In this document: piece after piece, positions 10,761 to 21,784 of the stretch | Layout of the letters: the number at the start of each line of letters is the position of its first letter | Numbering within the stretch: position 1 is the first letter of the stretch | NCBI GenBank assembly: GCA_905250125.1 | Contig: CAJNOL010000417.1 | Span: 4,622-68,621 of the forward strand | Direction of reading: 5' to 3' | DNA: 64,000 bases | Source: Rotaria sordida | Lineage: Eukaryota; Rotifera; Eurotatoria; Philodinida; Philodinidae | Notes under the pieces: generated by a model | Told to the model about the DNA's origin: nothing | Databases searched by the model: none | The model's input: only the letters and a program-made list of their open reading frames with translations | Translations under genes and position numbers: made by a program

Positions 10761-12655
10761 CTACTCTTTGAACAAATTCAAAAACGAGTACTTAGACTTT
10801 TTTTTTCTCTGATTGTCTGAGGCTTCAGTGATCGCTGAACGATTTGAAATTGTAGTTAGGACTGATGAAGTCGTTGATTGGAATGGTTTCACAAATGTTT
10901 GCCAGAAAGGTACTTCAAATGCAGCTTGATCAAGCCAAACTATCATTGTATCATCCTTTCCCTGGAACAAAAATTTAGTTTGTCGTCGGGAGTTATATTC
11001 CCAATTGCTTCTGTCATAATTAACAAAAAAACCACGACGATTTATTGAAGTAGTGATTGAAAGACTGTGAAGATGTAGTAAATATTTCTTTAATAGTGGA
11101 ACATTATGTAAACTTGATGTATCGATTTTGAGATGTTCAACGTAAGGGAAGCACTTGGCAATAATAATAATAACTTCTTCGTTGAATCCATGCGCAGAAA
11201 GAGAGATATCAAGGTCTTTTATACAATTATGTTTTCTCATAAAAGCATATGCATTTGAAAAAAGCAGATCGAAGGTTATATAAAGTAAACTTATATTTGT
11301 GAGAGATGCTAGAAGTGTACCTAATGCGTCGTTGCTTTTTGTGAGCGTATAATGGCGAGTTGCATGATTCTAGAACAATTTACATGCATTTTTACCCATT
11401 TAAATACAGAATTATCCATATTATCCACTATAAGACACTTTACATTGTCAAAGTAGTAATGACATGATATGAAATTATTCATGTCGTCAACTCTCAAATT
11501 TATGTTTTTATTGACTATTATAAGATCATTATTACCAGTACGATCAGGTGCTATCCAACATTGAATAACTGGCCAATCAAATTCATATCGAACATTGTAC
11601 TTCATTTTATCTATNNNNNNNNNNTATTCATGTTTAGTTATTATTATATTGAAGTTCTTTTTCGATATCCAATAGGAGCTTTGAAATGAAGCAAGCACAT
11701 TTTGAAGATCAACTTCTTCTAAACGAAATGTTGTTGTTCGAAGAGTAAAATGAGTTAGTAATGGTAAAGATGTTTCCAATAACATCTTCCATGCATTTGC
11801 ATCAAGAAGTTCAGTATGTGCTTTAATTTCAAGACGATTCAGAACTGGCATGCAATTAAAATATTGTCTTAACATATTCATTGTTATTGGACTGTTTTGT
11901 TGAAAATATAAGATTAGTGTACTAAGTGTAGATATTGGTCTTATATTCTTTTTTGGAATCGTTTCTGTTTCATCATAATCAATATAAATCATATTAATTA
12001 AGTCAACATCAAGATATTTAAGATGATGAGCACAATGGAAAATATATTGTAAATCTTGAAATCGAAAATGGACACCAGAAATAGTTAAATGTTCAATATT
12101 TGACGAGATCTTTATCAAATCACTCCAGTTGATAGAATCGATTTTGCTCATAAGAGAAAATCGTTTAAGCGATTTTAAGCGAAAAAGATTGATAATAACA
12201 TTTCCCAATGGTGATCTATTATCTGTGTTCATTGCTTTGATTGATAAAGTATCAATACGTGTTTTTGATAAGGAGTTAAGAGCTCTTTCAACAATTGGCC
12301 AATCGATAGCTTCATCATTAAATTGAAAATAAAGTGTTCGAAGTTGTTTGAATAATTCAAATGATGGAAAAAAAGATAAAAAAGCATAAACTTGACCAGG
12401 TGTGTCTTGTTCTGATATAAATAATTCTTCTACTTTATCGATATAAGCTGGTAAAAGACCCATGCAAAAACGAAAGTCATCTTTTTGACATTGAATAAAA
12501 TCAAAACGAAGTCGTTGACATTGAATAATGAGAGCACTAAAGCGTTGGTTTAGTTGAAAGCTAAAGGCTCTTAGTAGATCTACTCCATTAATATATTTCT
12601 CAATAATATCGATCAATAGTTCGTTTGGAAGTGATTCAAGTTTTGTGATTGACAT
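10761..12655 (-). pseudogene. F-box protein copy B, interrupted by a frameshift and an assembly gap
   Basis: Two frames together cover the full F-box family protein. 12655-11321 gives the F-box (LESLPNELLIDIIEKYI) and most of the LRR-like body; 11240-10761 plus about 95 bases before it gives the C-terminal part with tail KKKSKYSFLNLFKE. The break is in an A-run: where copy A has seven A (about 7346-7352) this copy has five (about 11335-11340), and restoring phase needs one base. The stop then follows eight codons later. A 10-N placeholder at 11615-11624 leaves about four residues fewer than in copies A and C, so the true gap is nearer 22 bases. It may be a pseudogene or a sequencing error in a homopolymer. 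Confidence 0.75.
11615..11624. other. 10-N assembly gap in F-box copy B
   Basis: Ten Ns. Paralogue alignment around ITKHE...VRYEF suggests about 22 bases are really missing. Confidence 0.95.
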
Positions 12656-13199
12656 CGTTGTGGATAAAATAATAGTAAAAATTGAAAAGTAATTTTAAAA
12701 AGTTTTTTCAATGGAGTCGTGTTTGATTTGGTTTTTTCTTGTAATAAGAAAAAAAATTATCTGAAAAAAAACCATGTTGTAATGGGCGTGTCGAAATTTC
12801 AAGTCACCGTTTGCTATGTTTCTTTTTTTCAATAGGATACATCTTAGTTTGCTTCTATTTCTATATGAAGAAGAATGTGTTAGCCATGCACAATGGTATA
12901 CTGTCTCTCAGAAAAAGTCGTTTCGTTTGTCCTATCAATATCAAATGCACTTCTCATTATCGACATCTACAGAAGGTTTATATACCCGTCACTAAGAAGG
13001 TTGTTTCCTTAGTAACGAAAGGGAGTAAAAAAAGGATCTTGTGTTTGGTACGCCAATAATACAGAAAAGATATAGAAGCCAGTACTATCGAATGTAATTT
13101 GCTTCGAACAGATATTTGAGAAATTTGTCACAACATAATGATAGTATGTTCGAATCAGAATGAAATTTTGAATCGTTCGATATAACGAACAATGGAAAA
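12656..13199. other. 5' flank of F-box copy B
   Basis: The first 150 bp match the upstream regions of A, C and D (AAAATAATAGTAAAAATTGA). The rest is not recognised and includes a short hairpin at about 12990-13014 (ACTAAGAA...TTCCTTAGT). Confidence 0.4.
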
Positions 13200-13960
13200 G
13201 TAATGGCACTTAGTGTCCATGTTTATATTCCTTCATAGATACGGCTTTGGAAAGAAATCTTTTTGTTATTCGATAGGAAATTTTCTCTTCTTTCGAACTG
13301 TATACCATTTATTTTTGTCATGCGTTCATAAACGAAATGACCCGAAGGAAAGAAGAAATATGCATACAAGAAATTTTTGATCTTTTCATTCATTTATTGG
13401 AGAAATCTGTAAATCAACGGAAATATGATATTAAGATAGTAGCAGATATATCAGTAGCTGCCACCTATTAATGAAAGAGAAGAAAAGTTTTATTTTTCAT
13501 GAGAAAAAGCATGAAGAATAAAAAATCTTTATTTAACAACGAAACATAGTACACCACACCCGCATGTGACGAAGATTCTTCCCAACACATTGCACCATAG
13601 TCTGTAATATAGTTCTGCTAAGTTGTTTGATCATGTGTTTGAATCTAGAAGCCAATAAATTTAAATATTTAGTTTTTCGATTATTCTCATACACTTTTTG
13701 TGCCAATAAGGTAAAACTGTTTCAATTAGTATTTTAGTTGATTACTAGGATTTCTCCGATAAATTCATGAAAAGATCAAAAATTTCTTGTATGCATATTT
13801 CTTCTTTCCTTCGTGTCATTTCATTTATGAACACATGACAAAAATAAATGATATGCAGTTCGTAAGAAGAGAAAATTTTCTATCAACTGATAAAAAAATA
13901 TCATTCTCACACGTGTTTAAAAAAGAGATATGGTAATCGACATTTGGTGTCACTATTGTG
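13200..13960. repeat. Foldback element inserted in the flank of unit B
   Basis: Inverted arms of about 160-210 bp: 13250-13415 pairs with 13745-13910 at high identity (for example GAAGAAATATGCATACAAG against CTTGTATGCATATTTCTTC), and weaker pairing continues outwards. The loop is about 330 bp. The homologous flanks of units A and D lack it, so it is an insertion that enlarged this spacer. Confidence 0.8.
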
Positions 13961-14029
13961 AAATATACAACAAGTGCAGAACTACTTTTAGAGTATTTCT
14001 ATTGCTTCTCATACTATTCTATTAATGAG

Positions 14030-14280
14030 TGGATAATTCAAGAGAAAACTAGAAATGATATGTTTTTTCGCAAGTAACTCGATTAAAAACAATGTATTGA
14101 TTAATGAATTTATTACATACATATCTCTTGAGGATTATATTCAAAAGAGAACATGTTAATATTTTTCTGTAATTTCAAGTTGTTTTTGGTAAACAAGATT
14201 ATAGATAAGATATCGATAATATCAAAACTTGGCCTAGAGTTTCAATATAATCGATTAGTTTTCTGTAACTATCTTTCATC
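14030..14280. repeat. Shared 5' flank of F-box unit B, distal part
   Basis: Continues the homology with 9130-9340 and 24130-24330 after the foldback element. Confidence 0.55.
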
Positions 14281-14284
14281 TTTT

Positions 14285-15035
14285 TCAACACATCAATTAC
14301 ACTAAAAACTTTACTAGTGAACACACGTCTAACGTGCACATCTCGTAATTATGAACCATCGCAGATCCAACTAAGAGACTTTTACTGCAATTGCCTTTCT
14401 CCAATGTGAACATCTTTTGTCTGTTTCTCTAGCTATTATAATCTCTTAAAAGTAAAAACATGAGCAATGGCTTTTTGCTGTCTAGTACCTGTTTCTTATG
14501 CACTATCAGTATGCACACTTTTATGTATAAGAGTTATTGATACAGATATACATACATCTGCGTTCAATAAATGATTCCATAGATGTGAACGTCTTATACC
14601 ATGGTATACTAATGAATAAGAGGATGGGAATGATAATACTGATCGTATATCAACTGAATTCCCACCAAAAATAACGGAAGCTATGGATATCATACTAAAA
14701 GCCTATTCCTTGCCAACAATACAGCAACTAAAATACATAACATTAGTTAATTAATGAATTTGAATCTAAATTATCTTATGTGTATATTAATGCAAAAGCT
14801 GGAAGACAAATAACATCAGTGGACTTTACAGAAAAAAAAGCTAAATGCTGTATTGTTATTGAAAACTCTTTCAACTTCAATTCTTTACATACAGATAGGT
14901 GAACAAGAGAACAAATAAACAGAGTTTTATATACGACTTATGTAGAAGCAGATATTCTGAAATCTTTTGTTCATTTCATAGCGAATAATGGATCAATTCT
15001 CTAAAGTGAATATCTCTGTATAGTGAACGCTTTCG
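14285..15035. mobile_element. Second copy of the probable Tigger/Jerky-type relic (unit B)
   Basis: Homologous to 9396-10010 and somewhat longer. One plus-strand stretch reads DRISTEFPPKITEAMDIILK before stops intervene. The right part contains CTCTAAAGTGAATATCTCTG and TATAGTGAAC, echoing the element start. No intact frame. Shared position in units A and B suggests it was duplicated with the unit. Confidence 0.4.
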
Positions 15036-15074
15036 AATAGCTTCAACAGTGTTTAGAATAGGCAGAGATTTTGC

Positions 15075-15600
15075 TGTATGAATATTTATTGTAAATCATT
15101 GCTATTCTTCGGTAATAACAAACATGATAGTAATTATCTTTGAACATTATTGTTTTCCTCGTGAATATTTCAAAAGTAAAAGCATACAAATATTTTGTTA
15201 AACATAAATCAACAATATCGATCATTTTCCAATGTATTATGAGACAAAAATTGAATTCTTATTTTCTTATTTTGATTGGTCGTGTGACTAACTCATGTTG
15301 CATTTCTTTCTAATAATTTATCATAAATGTTGTGACGAAATATCGTAAGAACACGATTGAATGTTTTCGTTCTACAGTAACATTCTTTTGTTTCTTTTCT
15401 ATATTTCTTCATTTTTCTTTTTTATTTATAATATATTGTCTCTTGTATTCGATCACATAGTTGTACAATAATAAGACACAATCATAGACGTGTTAATAAG
15501 AAGTTGTCATATTACTCTGTTGAAACTTGATGATGAAATTACAATGAAGACAGTATAAGCCATATTTGTCGAAAAGTCGCTCGTAAGAATAACGAACGAA
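15075..15600. repeat. Copy of the 5550-5660 flank plus unrecognised spacer
   Basis: 15075-15190 matches 5550-5660 (AATATTTATTGTAAATCA, TTCGGTAATAA, AAAGTAAAAGCATAC). 15200-15600 holds nothing I recognise. Confidence 0.5.
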
Positions 15601-15689
15601 GATTCTATATAATGTCTCTTACTCATCGATTACGTACTCAACCTGCATCCTCTATAATACCAAGATTTATGGATGACTTGATTTCTTCT

Positions 15690-16330
15690 ATGTCAAGCCG
15701 CACAGCTTTTGACAAAGTCAATTTGTCCAATAAACTTTCATTTATCGAAACAGATCATGAGATTATTCTTATACCATACATTTTCAGAATTCATTAATCA
15801 ATTCCATATTCATGAAAATACTTTCATGTAAATCTAACGTCATTTTTGTTTCATGTATCGTAGTTTGATCGTTTTATAAGTAAAGATTCATTTATGAACT
15901 TATTTAACAACTTGTTATAGAATATTTTTTATGATCGGGATGCAAATGCTTTACATACTGTTCTATCTCGGATGTTCCAAATGATTCGATCATCCAAGCT
16001 GCCTTCTATGATAAAGTAATCAGAGAAAATTATTGTTAATAAAATATGAAAGAGTTTCATATTGAAGTATGCTTACATACGCCCCTGCTATTCATATGTT
16101 TTAATAAAAGAAAATATTAAACAATTTATCAACTTGAACATTTTCTTATACAAGTTATACTTCAAAGCAAGTACTTGAATAATTTCAAATTCTACTTTTT
16201 TCTTTCATATGGAAAGAATAAAATCTTTGTCGTACAATAATAGAATTCTGATTGATTTTCTTTTTCCTTTTAATAATCAAATATAACACAATTAATGAGT
16301 GACTTGTTTTAATGAAGATGGATAAGCTCA
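15690..16330. repeat. Spacer block repeated at 20170-20800
   Basis: Direct copy of 20170-20800 with scattered changes and indels (landmarks: GTTTGATCGTTTTA against GTTTGATTGTTTAA, and TTCTATGATAAA). It lies on the 3' side of F-box copies C and D, so it belongs to the duplicated unit. A 61-codon frame at 15612 overlaps its edge but is not kept open in the other copy. Confidence 0.65.
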
Positions 16331-16344
16331 TCATGTGAATCTCT

Positions 16345-17230
16345 ATGCTATAGATGGTCATCTCAATAATCTTTTCCCGCAAATTATAGTAAGTTCATTA
16401 TTAGTAATATTGACGAATTGAACTTGCTGAGTCTAATTTTGGGTATATGTTGAACAAATGGAATTTGCTTTTCTCGTATGAATTATCCTTGCCAAACTCG
16501 TTCGTTCGCGTCTAGCTAAGGAAATATGCTCGATGGTAGCATCCACAAAAGAACTTTGGTTGATTTAATCACTTTATTAATAGAAATTACTAACCCATTT
16601 ATTGCACTCATACATATTGCAGGCGAGATTTCCATTATCAGATTCTAATTACTTTCAAATTCAATTCATCATCATCATAAAAGCAAGAGATTGGTATTTT
16701 GAAGTTTAAGGTCTTTGTTTGAAATAGACGAGCTTCATTCATCCGTTTGCCAAGTATTGTTGGTTTATCAACCTTTCTGTTCCGTTATTCCTCATTGAAA
16801 GCTTTTGACAAAAGTAACTTCAATGTAACCAAATCGTAATTATGAATACAATCACATTATGCGAATATACATCATCTGATGGAAACATTTTACTTTTCAA
16901 GAGGCACATTTTGCACGTAAAAGATATTCAGAAGTCATTGAAAATGAGCTAAGGAAAAACGAGCAAAAATTGAACCATATACATGTGAATTTTCTTTAAG
17001 TTTTAATTAGAATGTACAGACTCGACATTAATCAAGGAAATATTGCACATTGATCAGTTGGAAATCATTACTTCCAGAGTAATAAACGCATGTATTGGTA
17101 AAATACAAGTAGAAAGGTAAAATCAGCGATGATCATTTACTAAGAATGAAGATTAGGTACTTTTATTTTGAATTAAGAGTTTCATAAAACATACAGATTT
17201 TTCGTAAGCTCCTATTTCAATAAAATTAAA
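16345..17230. repeat. Shared 3' flank of F-box unit C
   Basis: Homologous to the regions before the stops of copies A, B and D. Confidence 0.6.
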
Positions 17231-17235
17231 AAAAA

Positions 17236-19121
17236 CAGAGAACTAAGACTTTTTCTTTTTCGGATTAGCATAAACTTTAGTAATTATAAAACAATTTAAA
17301 CAATAGTTAGGATTGATGGTGACGTCGATTGCGATGATTCTATGGCAAATCTGTACCAGTAAGGTTCTACAAAAGCAGCTTGGTCGAGCCAAACTGTCAT
17401 TGTATGATCCATAAGGTAGAAGAACAGTTTAGTTTGTCATCGTAGTTCATATTCGAATTTTTTCTGGCATAAAAATCATAAGACGTACAATGATTTTTTG
17501 GAATTTCGAAAGTAAGACTGCGAAGATGTACTAAATATGCTATCAATAATGGCACATTATGTAAACTTGATGTATTGATTTTTAGATGTTTGACGTAAGG
17601 AAAGCACTTGCCAATAATAATAATACCTTCTTCGTTGAGTCCGTGTTGAGAAAGTGAAATGTCAAGATCTTTTACAGAATAACCTTTTTCTATGAAAGTA
17701 TCTATATTAGCAAGAAGCAGATCGAAGTTTATATAAAGTAAACTAATATTTGCAAGATCTGTCAGGAGTGCAGTTAATATGTCGGTCTTTTCTTGTGAAC
17801 GTGTGATAGCAAGTTGCCTGATTTTGGAACAATTTACATACGTTTTCAACCATTTGAATATAGAACTGTCCATTTTATCCACTATAAGACACTTCACATT
17901 GTCAAAGTAATAATGACATGATACATTATTATTCATATCACTTAGACTTAAACTTATATTGTTATTTACTATCATAAGATCATTATTAACAGTACGGTTG
18001 GGTGCTATCCAACATTGAAGAATGGGCAGATCAAATTCATCTCGGATATGATACTTCATCTTGTGTATACTGAAACCATTGAAATTCCAGCGTTCATGTT
18101 TGGTTATCATTAGATTGAAATTCTTCTTCGATGTCCAAAATGAACTTTGAAACGAAGCGAGCACATTATTGAAATCAGCTTTTTCTATACGAGATGTAGT
18201 CGTTCGAAGAGTAAAATGAGTTAGTAATGGTAATGATGTTTCTAACAACATCTTCCATGCATTTGCATCGAGAAGTTTACTATGCGCCTTAATTTCAAGA
18301 CGGTTTAAAGCAGGCATACAATTAAAATATTGTGTTAACATGTCTATCGTTATTGAACTGTCTTCTTCAAAAGACAAGAATAGTGTACAAAGTGTAGACA
18401 TTAGTGTAATATTCGTTTTTGGACGTTTTTTTATGTGAATATATTCAAATAAGCTGTTATTCATTAATTCAACATGAAGATATTTAAGATGCGGAGCACC
18501 CTGGAAAATATATTGTAGATCTTTTAATTCACAATGTATACCAGAAATAGTTAAATGTTCAATATTTGACGAGGTATTCGCCAAAGAAGTCCAGTTCATA
18601 GACATTGAATAGCCCATGAAAGACAATCGTTGAAGCGATTTTAAGCGAAAAAGATCGACAATACCATATCCCAGTGAAGGTTTATCGTCTGTCTTTATTG
18701 CTTTGATTGATAAAGTGTCAATAGTCGTTTTTGATAAGGAATTAAGAGCCTTTTTAACAATTTCCCAATGGACAACGTCATCATTAAAATGAAAATAAAG
18801 TGTTCGAAGTCGTTTAAATAATTCAAACGATGGATAAAAAGAAAGAAAAGCACAAACTTGACCAGGTGTGTCTTGTTCTGATATAGCTAATTCTTCTATT
18901 TTGTCGATATAGGCTGGTAAAAGACTCACACACAAACGAAAATCATCTTTTTGACATTGTATAAAATCAAAATGAAATCGTTGACATTGAGTAATGAGTG
19001 CATTGAAACGTTGATTGAGTTGAAAAGCAAAAGTTCTTAGTAGATCTACTCCATTAATATATTTCTCAATAATATCAATTAATATTTCGTTCGGAAGTGA
19101 TTCAAATGTTGACAGTGACAT
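17236..19121 (-). pseudogene. F-box protein copy C with decayed C-terminus
   Basis: From the ATG at 19121 the frame stays open to 17397 (574 codons; upstream codons to 19253 are probably 5'UTR). It covers the F-box (FESLPNEILIDIIEKYI) and the LRR-like body. Near YDFYARKN it loses the family frame at about 17456-17465 and ends in an unrelated tail. In the restored phase the family sequence continues to about 17236 but carries a TGA where the paralogues have CGA (17438-17440), and a TAG just after the KKKK of the tail. Three lesions confined to the last fifth of the gene point to recent pseudogenisation or to a shortened product of 574 aa. Confidence 0.75.
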
Positions 19122-19600
19122 CTTTGTTAAAAAAATAATAGTAAAAATTGACAAGTGATGATGAAATGTTTTTGAAATGATGTTGTGTTGATTCGATTGT
19201 TTTCTTTTGATAAGAAAAGAAGAATTATCTAAAGAAAAAAACATGATTTGCATAACAATATTGAAATTTCAAATGACGATTTGTTGTTTTTGCTTTTTTT
19301 TTTGACATAATACACCTTGGTTTACGTTTCTTTGTCATCAACAAACCGTTTACAGGTATCCATGAAACATGAAGAATATTTTTGAATTAGTCATTCGAAT
19401 ACTTATATATAGATATGTTTATCATAAAAAGATCGAAAAAAGAAGTGAATCATAAAGAAAGAAAAAAACTTTTGATATGATGTATTGTACACGGTAATGC
19501 TTTTGAATGAATGCATGAACAATTTGACAGCATTACTTTATCTAAAATGGAAATACTTCGATGAAAAAATTCATAAGGAAACTGTAAGTCGTACTAGTTT
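19122..19600. repeat. Shared 5' flank of F-box unit C
   Basis: Matches the upstream regions of copies A and D (GAAGAATATTTTTGAATTAG near 19370). Confidence 0.55.
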
Positions 19601-20169
19601 TTGCAGAGACAGATAAGTCAAGTTAGTTTTTCACTGGAAGATTTTGTGAATGCATTATGACTTGACTTGACTTGAGTTGAGTAGATATTAGTTCATATTA
19701 GAGATGGTCAAGTCCAGCCAAAAAGTATATACGAGTAAATATATCAAGAGAATTTTTATGCGCTTGATTTTTTTTTATTCCTAATTTGAAATGTAAAAGA
19801 AAAATATAGATAAAAAAATAGTAAATATCGCTATAAACTAAATTCAACATAAAATAAAATTGAAAATCTTTCTAATAAGTTAATAATCTTTTCCAACTTG
19901 TATTGGTCATTTCGTTTCTCAATGATGTGCGGCTTTTTTTATATATTCTTTTTGCGTTATTGTGATGCTTTGTTATAAACTCATTTTCTTTTGTAAAGAA
20001 CGAAACCTTTGGTACTTTGATCTTTTTACGAAGAGTAGAATATTTTTAAAAATCTTTCAATGTAATTCCTACAAGATTAAAATATGAAACTCCATTGTTC
20101 TATTCCACCCAAGCTCTATGGCGTTATAAGGAGCTTCATCCATTGTTTCTGTCTGTTATAGTCTATGGG
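19601..20169. other. Spacer without recognised content
   Basis: AT-rich. Holds a short GACTT/GAGTT direct repeat at about 19661-19685. No gene seen. Confidence 0.4.
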
Positions 20170-20800
20170 ACGAGAAGCGAGATGATTTAGTTTTGACCAA
20201 GTCAACTTGTCCAAAGATGTTTCGTCCATCGAAAAAGTTCATGAGATTATTGTTATGCAATACAATTCAAGAATTTATGGACCGATATGATATTCATGAA
20301 AAATACTGTCATGTAAACCTAGCTTCATTCTTACGTGGTGTCTTGTAGTTTGATTGTTTAAATAAAAAAAGATTCTTGCACGATCTTATCCAATAACATG
20401 TAATAGAACATTTTTTATGATTGGGTTCGAAATGCTTTAGATACTGCTCTGTTTCGATTTCATAAATGCTTTTGTCATTCCAACTGTCTTCTATGATAAA
20501 CAATTGGAGAGAAATATTGTTAATAGAATATGAAATAGTTTCATTTTGAAGTATGATTCTATACACACTTTCAATTTGTATGTTGTAATATAAGAAATTA
20601 TTAAAGAATTTATCGAGTCGAAGACTTTTTAATACAAACTATCCTTCAAAACAAATACTTGAATAATGTCAACTTGCGTCTTTTTATTTCTCAAGTCAAG
20701 AAAAGAAACAACTCATCTTTTGCAATAATAGAACTTTCATTTATTTTCTTTCTCTTGTTAGTCAAATATAACAAAATTAATCAAGGTCTTATCAATCAAT
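20170..20800. repeat. Spacer block, second copy of 15690-16330
   Basis: Direct homologue of 15690-16330, placed identically with respect to the downstream F-box unit. Confidence 0.65.
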
Positions 20801-20829
20801 ATCGATGAGCTCATGATGTGAATCTCTAT

Positions 20830-21784
20830 ATTATATCTGGTTATCCCATTTACTTTTTCTCTCGAATTGTAGTTAATCCATGATTAATAATATTAACTAA
20901 TTTAAGCTCTTAAACACTATTTCACGTAATTACTGAACAAATGAAATTAGTCTTTCTCGTATCAATTACCTTAAGCGGTATCCTTCGTTTGTATGCACCT
21001 AACAAATTATGTTCATTAGCTGATTACATAGTTAAGACACGGGTCTGTTGGTAATATCGATGAAAATTAAAAATATTTGTACCGATATTCGAAGTCACAT
21101 AAACAAGAAAACTTTGATTGATTTGATCATGTTATTGATAGATATTTTAACAATCCATTTAATGAACTCATTCATATTGAAGGGAGAATTTTCCTTATAA
21201 AACTCTAATTACTTTCACATCTGATGCATCTTCATCAAACCAACGAATTTCGATTGAGAGATTTAGTCTGTTTTTAAATTGACGTGCTCTATTAAATACC
21301 TTACCGAGTATTATTGATTTATCAACATCTGTCTTCGTTATTCCTGACTTTCTTAGGTCTTAACACAAAAAAAAAACTTCAACATAAACCAATGATAATC
21401 ATGAATAAAATTCCATTATGTGAATGTCCATAATCCGGTGAAAATATGTTAAGTTTCAAGAAGAACTTTTTTGCGCGTGAAAAACAACAACTTTTCGAAA
21501 GTGAATTAAGAAAAAGCAAGCAAAGAATCAATTGTACATATGTGGATTTTAGTTTAGCTTACATAAAGATGTACTGATCCAACATTAATCAAGGAAATTT
21601 TGAATATGCTATTAGTTAGAAATCATAATTTTCACAATAATAAATGTAACCCTTAGTAAGATACATATAGAAAGGCAAGATCAACGACAATCATTCATTC
21701 ATTTAGTAAGAATCAAGATTAGATACTTTTATTTAGAATCAAGCATTTCATTTCAAAAAAAAGGAATAGATTTTTCGCATACTA
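20830..21784. repeat. Shared 3' flank of F-box unit D
   Basis: Homologous to the 3' flanks of A, B and C. A minus-strand AATAAA lies in TACTTTTATTTAGAATC at about 21725-21741. Confidence 0.6.

Noticed and set aside
15612-15797. 61-codon frame MSLTHRLRTQP...
   Set aside because: The homologous block at 20150-20290 does not keep the frame, so it is not under coding selection.
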